This document shows positions 53,017-61,907 of a DNA stretch of 64,000 bases, in pieces; within the stretch, counting starts at the first letter, position 1, and each line of letters opens with the position of its first letter. The position numbers and the translations under genes are program-made. Origin of the DNA: Candidatus Melainabacteria bacterium (lineage in GTDB: Bacteria > Cyanobacteriota > Vampirovibrionia > Obscuribacterales > Obscuribacteraceae). The notes beneath the pieces were generated by a model that had not been told where the DNA came from, ran no database searches, and was given only the letters and a program-made list of their open reading frames with translations. The stretch spans positions 1 to 64,000 of the forward strand of contig JAFKGK010000014.1 in the NCBI GenBank assembly GCA_017307165.1, given 5' to 3'.

Positions 53017-54405
53017 TTAAATTTTGCAATTGTCCCAGTACGGCTCAAAGTCCTCATTAATCGCCTGCACTACGCGCTCCGGGATTGGCACAGTAATAGA
53101 CTTTTTGTCGCCCTCAGACTCGATTAGTATTTTAAACTTTGAAGCTCCCTTGAAAATCTTGGGATCAAAAGAGTAGATACCCATGTATGACTTATCAATC
53201 AGCTCGTACTGCGTATACTCGGTGATCTCGACATCATTTTTCTCCATCGGAGTTCGTGTCGCTCTGAGAGGCAAAGCCATAAGGCTTCCAGCCGCATTTA
53301 CTAATGCAGCTTTCATAAAGTCCTTTCGATACTCGTGCTTGTTATAAACCGGTGCTCCCACAAGTAGATTTATGGCAATAGAGCTCCCAGTCAGTTTGGG
53401 TACCGGCATGATCAAAAAGGTCACAACAGGATCGCCATCTTTGTACTTGGACAAATTTTTGTAGTCAAATTCATCATCCGAAAGCTTAAAGCCCTTTTTA
53501 GCAGCTCGTCGTGCACTAGACGACAAAATCTTATCCTGCAATTTCACCGCTTGAAAATAACTTTGAGGCGGTGTCAGACAAGCAATTGCGAAATAAGAAG
53601 AAGAAAAGTTGTGTCTTGCTTGTTTGCGTTTCTGAAAAAAACCAGGATTAGACTTCATCAATTCGGCTATTGGATACTTTACGCTAGAAATATCAGGCAG
53701 CAATCCCGAAGAGGGAGGAGGAGAGGAGCTTATGGCCTTTTCGGCGGAAAGCAAAAGCGACTTAGCGGTTGAAATAGGAATCGCGCAACCAGGGCCGCGA
53801 CTTCCAAATCCAAAGCTATTAACACCAATAACCTGACCATCGAAATTTAGGAGAGGTCCACCAGAGCTACCGTGATCGATCGCCGCATCATGATAAACAG
53901 CATCCTTTGTGACTTTTCCGATAACTCCTTCACTCATAGTGCAAGCCAAAATATCAGGTTCGAGAGGACTGCCTACAGCGATGACTTTCTCGCCAACGAC
54001 AGCTTCAGGCTCAGACTGTCCTGCTGGATCAAACAATTTGAGTGTTGGCTTGGCCGGTAGTTCCTCAAGATTTACTCTGAGAATTGCTAAATCATTCTGC
54101 CGATCTCGAGCAACAATCTCCGCACTGATCACTTGATCCTGTTGAAATTTGACCCTTACACATTCATTGCTTTCGTTGACCACATGATTATTAGTCAAAA
54201 TCAGTCCGTTGCTATTGACCAAAAAACCTGAACCGGTGCCTGCAGCAGCAAAGATGGTGACCACACCGTCTTTGACATCTTGAAAAATTTGGCCAGCCTT
54301 AGAAAACTCCCGGGAATCTGCCCCAGGCGTCAACATAAACGAAAGGCAAAATGCCATAGCTAAGGGCGCAACATAGGATCTCTTCATCCACTTATCCAAG
54401 TTCAC
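53017..54405 (-). CDS. Exported trypsin-like serine protease (HtrA-like, no PDZ)
   Basis: The frame opens with GTG at 54405; an ATG at 54387 (MKRSYVAPLAMAFCLSFML) is an equally good signal-peptide start. The catalytic triad is H74 (TNNHVV), D105 (NDLAIL) and S181 (GSSGGPL). The protease domain ends near 235, and no PDZ domain follows. Instead there is a 220-residue C-terminal region without a family I recognise. Probably a periplasmic or surface protease for damaged or specific proteins. Confidence 0.8.
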   Translation of the reverse strand: MNLDKWMKRSYVAPLAMAFCLSFMLTPGADSREFSKAGQIFQDVKDGVVTIFAAAGTGSGFLVNSNGLILTNNHVVNESNECVRVKFQQDQVISAEIVARDRQNDLAILRVNLEELPAKPTLKLFDPAGQSEPEAVVGEKVIAVGSPLEPDILACTMSEGVIGKVTKDAVYHDAAIDHGSSGGPLLNFDGQVIGVNSFGFGSRGPGCAIPISTAKSLLLSAEKAISSSPPPSSGLLPDISSVKYPIAELMKSNPGFFQKRKQARHNFSSSYFAIACLTPPQSYFQAVKLQDKILSSSARRAAKKGFKLSDDEFDYKNLSKYKDGDPVVTFLIMPVPKLTGSSIAINLLVGAPVYNKHEYRKDFMKAALVNAAGSLMALPLRATRTPMEKNDVEITEYTQYELIDKSYMGIYSFDPKIFKGASKFKILIESEGDKKSITVPIPERVVQAINEDFEPYWDNCKI

Positions 54406-54448
54406 CCAAAAATCATACTCCCAATGCGCAACCCATGCATCTAAATCC

Positions 54449-54723
54449 TTACTCAGCTTGCTTCAAAGCCTCACCCAGCAGCCCAACCAAGGCCCTAATA
54501 TCAAGGCTGGTCGGCACCCACATCACCCCCCTTTTCCACCCACACCGGGCCCAGACACCCACCCCAGCCTCCGCCTATTTCTCTGTGCATTTCTCTCGCA
54601 AATCCCCTGAGCCACATCCGCTGCACAATAGCGCCGCGCTATCGTCACCCCCTCATCAAAATACGGCTGTGCCACAGCATATTTTTTCGCCGCATAATGC
54701 ATCCTCAACATCAGGCGCCGCAA
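54449..54723 (-). pseudogene. Frameshifted TPR-protein remnant
   Basis: The frame starting at 54723 reads AAKKYAVAQPYFDEGVTIAR, a typical TPR unit. The homologous-looking C-terminal end (PTSLDIRALVGLLGEALKQAE, stop at 54451-54449) is in another frame. A very G-rich stretch on the minus strand (about 54515-54570) lies at the shift. The upstream part of the gene is missing. I read it as a decayed 3' end of a TPR gene. Confidence 0.35.
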
Positions 54724-55130
54724 ACCGATCTATAATCCGCCTCATGCACCGATAAGCATTTTGCGATGGCACATCAAAACAATGATCAAACGCACCCACG
54801 TGCGGACGATGCCCCGTCGCCATATCTCATCTCAGGCCGCTTGCGATCGATCAACAGCCGACAATTAAGTATTCCCGCCCCTCCTCGCACTGCCCCTGCT
54901 CGACAGCGCAGGTGGCAGCCCTTTTTGCCAGAGATCTTGGGCGATCTGCGGGCGTGTTAATACTTTTTGGCATTTGGAATCAACTACAGCAGAATGTAAA
55001 CTGCCGGCTTTGTATCCAGATGCGGCAGATCGGGCAGGCCAGGGCTTGCGGCATGGGCCACAGCCGCCCCGCTCACCACCACCACGAGCGCAATCACCCC
55101 AATCAGCAAATGACCGGGGGCAATCGCGAT
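54724..55130. other. Intergenic stretch, no gene seen
   Basis: About 400 bp with short open frames on both strands, none with a domain, a ribosome-binding site or a coding-like pattern. The next feature is the hairpin that begins at 55131. Confidence 0.4.
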
Positions 55131-55161
55131 GTAGGGGGCATAAAGTAAAAACGCCCCCTAC
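55131..55161 (+). repeat. Hairpin repeat, unit 1 (loop ATAAAGTAAAA)
   Basis: A perfect 9-bp stem GTAGGGGGC/GCCCCCTAC (55131-55139/55153-55161) encloses ATAAAGTAAAAAC. The core GGGGCATAAAGTAAAA and the preceding ATCG-GATG recur at 55976-56007. The stem ends 14 bases before the ATG at 55176, where a Shine-Dalgarno sequence would normally lie, so it may control translation. A role as terminator is less likely because no T-run follows. Confidence 0.55.
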
Positions 55162-55175
55162 TCAAACTTTTAGCA

Positions 55176-55775
55176 ATGACAAAAAAATATTCAAGGCCCA
55201 GGCTCGAAATAGAAACAATGAAGGAACCTTTTTATGGCCAACAAGGCTCGAGACAATCATTGCTGGATGCGTGTCCCTTTATAGCAATCGAATGGTGCTT
55301 TGAAAAAAACTGGGGTTGGGGCCCCGAAGACGTCACCAAGTCTACAAAAACCCATGTCTGGTGGACATGCCCAAAATGCGAGACCGATTACAAGGTACGC
55401 GTAGATTTGAGGACTGGCAAAAGAGCCCTCGGTTGTCCCAAATGCACCGGCCGCCAAAGGAAAAGCTTGGGTCTGCTAAAAAACGCTCGACCAGACTTAT
55501 ACGCCGAGTTGCATCCTATGCAAGATTTAGATATAAGCAAACTCGCAGCTGGATCGGCCAAAAAAGTACATTGGCTCTGCAGTCAATGCGGCAAAGACTG
55601 GCACGCCAAAGTGTATTCTCGAAGCCAGCTAGACGCAGGCTGCCCGTTTTGTTACAGAAAACGTCTGCAAGACAATTGGACCCCACAAACAAAAAGGAAA
55701 AAGAAGGCTCTAGCCGCCGCGGCCAAGCGCGATAAGGCTCTGGGGGTAAGGGCTAGGAAGGGCAAGGACAGTTGA
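55176..55775 (+). CDS. Double zinc-ribbon protein (199 aa)
   Basis: The product has two copies of a treble-clef-like zinc ribbon (Pfam PF14311 type): C65-x2-C68 with C87-x2-C90 and C135-x2-C138 with C156-x2-C159. Each follows a W-W/W-L-C pattern (HVWWTCPKC, VHWLCSQCG) and ends in a GCP-x-C knuckle. The C-terminus is strongly basic (KRKKKALAAAAKRDK), suggesting nucleic-acid binding. Proteins with these ribbons often lie near nucleases and mobile elements. It is preceded by a repeat hairpin and followed after about 7 bp by a roughly 160-bp repeat that recurs after the next gene. Confidence 0.7.
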   Translation: MTKKYSRPRLEIETMKEPFYGQQGSRQSLLDACPFIAIEWCFEKNWGWGPEDVTKSTKTHVWWTCPKCETDYKVRVDLRTGKRALGCPKCTGRQRKSLGLLKNARPDLYAELHPMQDLDISKLAAGSAKKVHWLCSQCGKDWHAKVYSRSQLDAGCPFCYRKRLQDNWTPQTKRKKKALAAAAKRDKALGVRARKGKDS

Positions 55776-55781
55776 CGCTGG

Positions 55782-55945
55782 CGGGAGGGCACATCTCATT
55801 TTTGTTTTTGGCTGGCACGCACAAAAATCGGTTACAACTGTATACAACCGGTGACAAAGTCTTCGCCACTTGTCACCGGTTGTCGCCACTTTTTAGAGGC
55901 TACGTTTTAGAGATACCGCCAGCCCGCTAGCCCATGTCAAAAAAG
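55782..55945 (+). repeat. About 160-bp intergenic repeat, copy 1
   Basis: This stretch aligns almost end to end with 57490-57658; both contain ACATCTCATTTTTGTTT, CTGTATACAACCGGTGACAA, CACTTGTCACCGGTTGTCGC and GAGATAC. The centre forms a perfect 13-bp hairpin, CAACCGGTGACAA (55845-55857) with TTGTCACCGGTTG (55870-55882). Immediately after it lies a perfect 14-bp palindrome GCTCAAATTTGAGC (55945-55958). No coding capacity is evident. Confidence 0.8.
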
Positions 55946-55975
55946 CTCAAATTTGAGCGCGCTCCCTAGCACCCC

Positions 55976-56007
55976 ATCGTGATGCCGGGGCATAAAGTAA
56001 AAGCCCC
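55976..56007 (+). repeat. Hairpin repeat, unit 2 (loop ATAAAGTAAAA)
   Basis: GGGGC (55987-55991), loop ATAAAGTAAAA, GCCCC (56003-56007), preceded by ATCGTGATGCC. The loop is identical in sequence to unit 1. The stem ends 15 bases before the ATG at 56023, matching the 14-base spacing in unit 1. Confidence 0.55.
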
Positions 56008-56022
56008 CCAACGCAGGCAAAT

Positions 56023-57482
56023 ATGTTTATCTTTCGCCAAATCAATCGATTAGACTACACCCTGCGCATCGCACTTGCATTCTTGTGCCTCCCCGCACTA
56101 ATTCTCTCATTCGAGCCTATATTTCTTCCGCAGCCCTTGTTTTTGTCAATCACCATAATCATGGGTTACAGCATTTTTTTTCGGGCGAAATGGTTCAAAA
56201 CGCGAGTGATACATGTATATGGCTCAATAAAAATGAAACCGCAACCCGCCTTGCAGAATGGGCTCTGGACTTTGATCCCAACAACGTAAATCTGCTCATT
56301 TCAGCAGCACGTGCAAGGCTCGCACTTGGCCAGCCGGATACGGCAATCGCATATCTTGACAAGGCGATTGCACTAGATCAACGCAGCTATCCTGCCTATC
56401 ACAATCGCGCATTTGCCCACTCAATCCTCTACGATTATGCAGCGATGGAGCGCGATGCACTGGCTGCTATGCACATCTCTCCAAGAGATCCTCGAGCCAT
56501 GATTTTCTACCAGGCCGCTCTATTTGGCCAGTCCCGCACCAGAGAAGCACTTGACGCCAACACAACAACAAATGCCACTGGTCGGCTCGCTGACGCTTTG
56601 GACTATCTCAATTTGCTCAGCCATATATGTTTATATGACACAGAAAATGGCATCAACAGATGGCGCTCAAAAAACATCAAAGATCAATATTTTAAAACTC
56701 TCGGCGAAGCGTGGATTGCAATGGCCGAGGGTGATTTTGCAAAAGCACTAGAACTGACAGCAAACACTCGAGATGCTGCAATAAATGCCGAAGACATTTT
56801 GTTTTTGCGATCTCTAGCATACTCGCAATTAAACGAATCGGAAATGGCTTACAAAACTGCGATGCAAATTTATATCCAAAAGCCGCTACAGTCACTTGGC
56901 CTTGAGGCTTTGATATCTGTCCTGAGCGATTCAGACGCTCAAATTGCCATGCACCTTTGCGACCACCTCTGTGACCGCCTCCACTCTCTCAACCCATGGA
57001 CACTCACAGTCCCACGCACACGTGCGCTCATGCATCTGCGTTCAGGCAACTTGGACGCCGCCCGCGAGCAGCTCGCCCTCGCCACCACTATCAATGCTAA
57101 TGACACCGAAACCATCTACTACCAATCCCAACTCGCCCTGGCTGAAGGCGATCACGCCAAAGCAATAGACTATGCCCGGCGTGCCACCACAAACTCTCCT
57201 GAGCTGTACCAGTCCTGGTGTGCGATGGCAGAGGCGCAGATGGCGGCAGAGGATTATCCTGGTGCGCTGGAGAGTCTTGTCAAGGCCAAGGAGTCTGGTC
57301 GCTATATCTCGCAAGTGCATGCCCTCCTGGCACGGGCGCAGCGTGGTGTGGGTCAGGAGGAAATGGCGAAGATTGCTGAGCAGGAAAGTGATAGGCTGAA
57401 AACCGAGTATGAGGCAGGGTTGGCGGCAGCGATGCGAAACGAGCCGCTGGTGATGCTGGGGGCTGAGGATCAGAGGGAGTAG
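56023..57482 (+). CDS. Membrane-anchored TPR protein, frameshift at a T8 run
   Basis: Two frames join into one plausible protein. From the ATG at 56023 the first frame encodes two hydrophobic segments (TLRIALAFLCLPALILSF, PLFLSITIIMGYSIFF) and then loses similarity. At TTTTTTTT (about 56174-56181) a shift gives SGEMVQNASDTCIWLNKNE and then TPR repeats to 57482 (LALGQPDTAIAYLDKAIALD, GDHAKAIDYARRATTNSPEL). The second frame alone would need a GTG start at 56085 and lacks a sensible N-terminus. The shift may be a real mutation, phase variation or a base-calling error in the homopolymer. TPRs run from about residue 75 to the C-terminus. Confidence 0.55.
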
Positions 57483-57489
57483 GTGATGC

Positions 57490-57658
57490 CCGGAGGGGAG
57501 GCCACATCTCATTTTTGTTTCTGGCCAGCAGGCACAAAAAACGGTGACAACTGTATACAACCGGTGACAAAGTCGTCGCCACTTGTCACCGGTTGTCGCC
57601 ATTTTTTAGAGGCAACTTTTTAGAGATACTGCCAGCCCGCCAGCTAATATGGCAAAAG
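57490..57658 (+). repeat. About 160-bp intergenic repeat, copy 2
   Basis: Second copy of the repeat at 55782-55945, again just after a plus-strand ORF. The 13-bp hairpin is intact (57558-57570 with 57583-57595), and the unpaired bases between the arms are AGTCGTCGCCAC. Copy 2 also keeps CGGTGACAA twice before the hairpin. It stops a few bases short of the convergent TPR gene that ends at 57665. Confidence 0.8.
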
Positions 57659-57664
57659 CCAAAC

Positions 57665-58699
57665 TCAGGGCGCATCCATTTTAGCCTGCGAAAAATACGC
57701 TCGCGCAGACACTGGATTGTAATCCCCAATATTCACCTGTCGCCCCCACAAATACTTTCTTGCATCTTCTGGGCTATTGTATTTGAGCGCAATCCGCAGC
57801 GCCTCATCATAATATTTTTGCGCTTCATCCTTTCTATTATTGTCCACATAAAAAGCGCTCAGATAAGCCATGGTCTCCACCAGACGCTCATCATCGATAG
57901 GCAATGCGGCCCGCTGCGCCTTCAAAATCTTTAGCTGCACACTCTCCGCCAGCTCAGGATCAAACGGGCTCAGAGACATCACCGCATTGCGCAAACGCCG
58001 GATCATAAGCTGCGCTGACGGGTCAGCCGGTCCAATGCGCATAGTGCAAGGCTTATCCCTTTCCTCCTCAGGTGTCCTCCCAGTCGTCATATCGCACAAC
58101 AGGAGCCGGTCGAGCATCTTGACTGCTGCATCCTTGCGGCCGCGCTCCAAGTTATAGACAAAGGCATCGCCCAATATCCATTGCGTCGCTGCCGATTTGG
58201 GCCCATACCTCTTTTCGACCTTCTCGATTGCCTCAGCCAAAAGCTGGTCCGCCAGATCGATCTTGCCGCGATCGACCAAAAATCTCAGGATTGGCGTATC
58301 AAAATTCAAAGGATAATAAATGCCATCACCCAGGGTATCAAATAGCGCCAGAGCGTGGTGCGCATGCTCCATGCCGGCATCAACGGCATCAAAGCGGACC
58401 TCGAGAGTAGCAGCGTGCATCCAGCTTGTGACCGCCATTGAATCTTTGGCGCCCTCCAGCACTTTTGCTGCTCGGATGTGCGTTTTGATGCGTTCGTTGA
58501 TTTCAATGTCATTTGATAGCGGCATCGTCTCTGCAAGTCGCTCGAGATGAAGCCCTTTGGCAGGGTCAGTATCTGGCATCGCATCGATAACCGCAGGGTC
58601 TGTCACACGGACGATCCCTTTGGGATATGCGGGCTGAAATGGCGTGATGGCGAGCATAGAAATGCATACAAGAACGATGTGGCTCCTGAAAATACTCAA
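57665..58699 (-). CDS. Exported TPR protein, paralogue of the two upstream TPR genes
   Basis: The start is TTG with GGAGG about nine bases upstream and overlaps the preceding stop (TTGA). The 344-residue product has a signal peptide (MSIFRSHIVLVCISMLAIT). The C-terminal half contains LLLCDMTTGRTPEE (about 197-210) and, near the end, a TPR (DEAQKYYDEALRIALKYNSP). Both features also occur in the proteins encoded at 60411-61907 and 61894-63999. It is probably an envelope protein made together with them. Confidence 0.65.
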   Translation of the reverse strand: MSIFRSHIVLVCISMLAITPFQPAYPKGIVRVTDPAVIDAMPDTDPAKGLHLERLAETMPLSNDIEINERIKTHIRAAKVLEGAKDSMAVTSWMHAATLEVRFDAVDAGMEHAHHALALFDTLGDGIYYPLNFDTPILRFLVDRGKIDLADQLLAEAIEKVEKRYGPKSAATQWILGDAFVYNLERGRKDAAVKMLDRLLLCDMTTGRTPEEERDKPCTMRIGPADPSAQLMIRRLRNAVMSLSPFDPELAESVQLKILKAQRAALPIDDERLVETMAYLSAFYVDNNRKDEAQKYYDEALRIALKYNSPEDARKYLWGRQVNIGDYNPVSARAYFSQAKMDAP

Positions 58700-60414
58700 C
58701 TTTCAGATCCTCCAGTTGTGTCAGAAAGCAAGATGTCTTGAGAGGGGTCAAAAGGTGTCAAGACCTTGTAGCCGTAGTTTATGGCCTTCAATGTCACACC
58801 ATTAAAATCTACAGTCATATCTTCTTCGTCATAATGACCGGCCAAAACGGGCAGGTAGCCCCGATCAACGCAGGTTTGCCAAAGTATCCTGATATGAAAT
58901 TGGTGAGGATCTCGCAAGATCCAAAACAAGAGTCGCTCAGAAATGATAGGAATAGCGATATCACGTGCCTGACCATTGCCTGTGAAATTTTTCGAAATCA
59001 CTGCACCTTCAATCTGCCATCCATCAAAGTAATCCTCGACAAGATTTAGGCGTTGGGCTAAGGCAGTTCGGTGATCGCTCGCCCAAGTGCGTGCTGTTCG
59101 CACTTGACCGATGGCTTCTTTTAATTGACTAATACAAGAAGCTACTTCGCTAATTCTATCTGGAGCATTGAACCACTTCACTTCGCAAACAAGACCGAAT
59201 TTGAGTCTTTCGTCTAAAACCAATAGATCTATATCACCCAAGAGCTGATCATTAGCACCATAGAACCGAATGCGGTCAGACACACGACATCCGAGCTTCT
59301 CGAACTCAGTCTTCAATCCGCCGATGAAGATGTTTTCCTTTTCGTTCTTAAGACTTGACTGTAAGGTCGGACGTAGTTTCTCTAAAAGATTCCAGTGATT
59401 TCTCTCGACATTTGATACCCACACCAATTCATTACTCAACGCGAGGACGTTTTCAGTCAAAGCATGAAAAGGCTGATAACAGACATGAGCCTTCTTTCCT
59501 GTCAAATAGAGCGATGGATCAAAGGTCAAATCATCAATTATTGCCTTGGTTTTCGCGAACGGCAAACCACACAATCTCGTCATCTGATTGGCCCACGCTG
59601 ATGGCCTCTTACACAATATTAAATCCGCCAAACCGCCGCCAGCAACTCTGACTTCATGACTCTGCAAACAAATCATGCTGTGTATGCAGCAATAAGCCTT
59701 GAGCGCCACAAAAAATGATCTTAAATCGGAGAATGTGTAAGAGCCGGCCTCCCATGACGGTTCCAACTGAAAAAGGCGCGACTCATGAACATCTAGTGAT
59801 CGCTGCAGGCGGAAAAAACTTGTGCTGGGAAAATCATACTGAATATGATGCTTACTCGCTTTGCGGACTTTGGCTTCGCTGAGCAAATCTGCCAACTTGA
59901 TGCCACAGAAGGGATTGTCAGGAACGTCATAAGGATCATCGCATCCATTTATGATTGAATCCGAAACTTCGAAAGCACCAGTGTCTTCACTGGCCCGTGT
60001 CAAAATAATAGTGCTATCCGCAGAGCGAGCGGCGCGCAAGGCACCACGTCTCAACAAGCTTAATAAATCCCAAGCTACCGAGTAATTCTCAGCGATCTGG
60101 ATCAAATGAAAGGCAAAAATATAATGCTTCGTTAGAGATTTGGGAAAAGAGCTGATTGGCACATCAGCAGCACAATACTGATACACCCAGGTCATCGCAA
60201 AATGCATGGCATCTTGTATTAATTTAGTTTTTTCATGGTGACCTGGCCCATTTCCGACCAGCTGCGGAATGGTAATGCGATTAAAATCTTCAAACTGCTG
60301 CAGTAGAGCCAAAACCATGACATTTCTGGGTATCGCTTTCAGTTCATCAATTGGAATGCCGTCGTCGATTTGGCGATCGACCTCACTTATCTCGGCAGGG
60401 CTTAAATAGGTCAT
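58696..60414 (-). CDS. PD-(D/E)XK-type nuclease-like protein in a TPR operon
   Basis: The ATG at 60414 overlaps the upstream stop (ATGA) and is preferred to a GTG at 60426. The 572-residue product has no signal peptide, so it stays in the cytosol unlike its neighbours. The C-terminal domain has GDIDLLVLDE and, after a gap, LVCEVKWFN: D, E and K of the PD-(D/E)XK pattern. The first 350 residues are helical and unknown. It may cut or bind DNA. The gene sits between paralogous TPR genes with 4-bp overlaps at both ends, so it is expressed with them. Confidence 0.6.
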   Translation of the reverse strand: MTYLSPAEISEVDRQIDDGIPIDELKAIPRNVMVLALLQQFEDFNRITIPQLVGNGPGHHEKTKLIQDAMHFAMTWVYQYCAADVPISSFPKSLTKHYIFAFHLIQIAENYSVAWDLLSLLRRGALRAARSADSTIILTRASEDTGAFEVSDSIINGCDDPYDVPDNPFCGIKLADLLSEAKVRKASKHHIQYDFPSTSFFRLQRSLDVHESRLFQLEPSWEAGSYTFSDLRSFFVALKAYCCIHSMICLQSHEVRVAGGGLADLILCKRPSAWANQMTRLCGLPFAKTKAIIDDLTFDPSLYLTGKKAHVCYQPFHALTENVLALSNELVWVSNVERNHWNLLEKLRPTLQSSLKNEKENIFIGGLKTEFEKLGCRVSDRIRFYGANDQLLGDIDLLVLDERLKFGLVCEVKWFNAPDRISEVASCISQLKEAIGQVRTARTWASDHRTALAQRLNLVEDYFDGWQIEGAVISKNFTGNGQARDIAIPIISERLLFWILRDPHQFHIRILWQTCVDRGYLPVLAGHYDEEDMTVDFNGVTLKAINYGYKVLTPFDPSQDILLSDTTGGSES

Positions 60415-61907
60415 CTCTCCACCCACGCAAACTCCAACGCCTCTTTCTCCCGACCGACCTCCATCAGGTTTACAGGAAAATATTTGCCCAGAGGCCGCGC
60501 CGCATCCTTTGGTGAGTAATACTTACTCGCAATAGCAAACGCCTGATCGTAATAGCCTTGCGCCGTTTTATAATCTTTCTGCCTATGATAAAAATATCCC
60601 ATCGCAGCCAGCGCCGGCACCCTCCTCTCATCATCAGCGGGCAAGGCCGCTTTTTGCGCCGCTACTATCTTTTGCATCACTGCCAAGGCAAAAGCATCAT
60701 TACTAGGCGAAATACCACCGCCACCCACCGGCTCCATGGTCACATCCCGATTAGGCAGGCCTAGCAAGATGCGACCTATCATCCTCACGGCGTTTGGAAT
60801 TGGCACCATGCGACCATGCCCCCTACTTTTCCGTAGCAAAGGCGATAACTCTTCGTGCCGCGCTTCCCCTGTAGTCAGATCGTAAGCCAGGGCACAATCA
60901 AGCATTTTTAGCGCTTTGTCTTTTTGCTGCCACCGCCCATAAAGCTCATACGCACTCATATACTCCCACTGCAATTGCTCAAATCTGAGCCAACTAATTC
61001 CCCGTATTCTCTCGAGCAACTCATCCAGCAAAGTCCCAGCCACTACCGATGAACCACGCCGATGATAACGCTCCAAGACCTCCTCGTACCCTTCCGTCGG
61101 GCCAAAGGCGCCGATGCCATCCATAGCCTTGCGGATAAATATTTCCGCTTGCGCATAATCCCCAACGTCCATGGCACTATTGGCGACATCAAGCCACCAC
61201 CCTTGCGCATTGCCTTTGCCATGGTTATTTTCGACCGATTGTGCCGCCTCTATGGCTATCTGCAAATGCCTTTTATTTTTCGCCTCGATCTGCTGCAGAG
61301 TGTCGCCGGGCTGTGCCTGCGCTTCTATATCTGCCAGCCTGCGCTGCAATTCGTATTTTTCCAGATTGCCCTCGGGCAGGAGCCCGTAGGCCTCTTTCCA
61401 CAATGGTGCACGTTTGACATCCAAATCATGGCCATTATCGGCTCTCATCAAACTTACCAATTTGAGATAAGCCTGCGCCATCTTGGTTTTGTCATAATCA
61501 GGCACCTTCTTTGCTAGCGCAATGCTACGCTCCAAATAAAAGGCATAATCCGGAGCGGCCAACCCAGCGACACCGCGCGCATGATAGACCATCCAATAAG
61601 CATCTGCGGCAAGCCGATTGTCACCCACTGCCTCGGCACACTGTGCCACCGTCACTAGTTGCGGCCAGGTCAATGATCTCTCACCCAGCGTGACGTATAC
61701 CTTTTTGGCCAGATCATAAGCCTGCGCGTTTTTATGCTTTTTTAGCAACGATTGAGCCAGATCCAGCTCCTGCTGGCCGTCCTTGCTAGTTTCTGTTGTG
61801 ATGCTCTGCTGCTCTATCACAGCCATCGCAGGTGAAATACGGAGGGTGATTGCGAGCCCCAACATCACCCCCATCCGCCCCACAGCCCCAAAGTCATTGC
61901 GCGCCAT
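60411..61907 (-). CDS. Exported TPR protein (498 aa)
   Basis: The ATG at 61907 is favoured: GAGG lies about nine bases upstream, it overlaps the upstream stop by 14 bp, and it yields a signal peptide (hydrophobic core GVMLGLAITLRI). TPR units occur at about 50-130 and 380-480. The region around LDCALAYDLTTGEARHEE is the counterpart of the CDMTTG segment in its two paralogues. The closing TPR reads KTAQGYYDQAFAIASKYYSP. It probably acts with the other TPR proteins of the operon. Confidence 0.65.
   Translation of the reverse strand: MARNDFGAVGRMGVMLGLAITLRISPAMAVIEQQSITTETSKDGQQELDLAQSLLKKHKNAQAYDLAKKVYVTLGERSLTWPQLVTVAQCAEAVGDNRLAADAYWMVYHARGVAGLAAPDYAFYLERSIALAKKVPDYDKTKMAQAYLKLVSLMRADNGHDLDVKRAPLWKEAYGLLPEGNLEKYELQRRLADIEAQAQPGDTLQQIEAKNKRHLQIAIEAAQSVENNHGKGNAQGWWLDVANSAMDVGDYAQAEIFIRKAMDGIGAFGPTEGYEEVLERYHRRGSSVVAGTLLDELLERIRGISWLRFEQLQWEYMSAYELYGRWQQKDKALKMLDCALAYDLTTGEARHEELSPLLRKSRGHGRMVPIPNAVRMIGRILLGLPNRDVTMEPVGGGGISPSNDAFALAVMQKIVAAQKAALPADDERRVPALAAMGYFYHRQKDYKTAQGYYDQAFAIASKYYSPKDAARPLGKYFPVNLMEVGREKEALEFAWVER

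Noticed and set aside
54435-54755. 106-residue plus-strand ORF
   Set aside because: Low-complexity Pro/His/Ser sequence opposite the TPR remnant; no start signal or domain.
55131-57658. Integron gene-cassette array
   Set aside because: No integron integrase and no recognisable attC core sites; the cassette likeness is only in layout.
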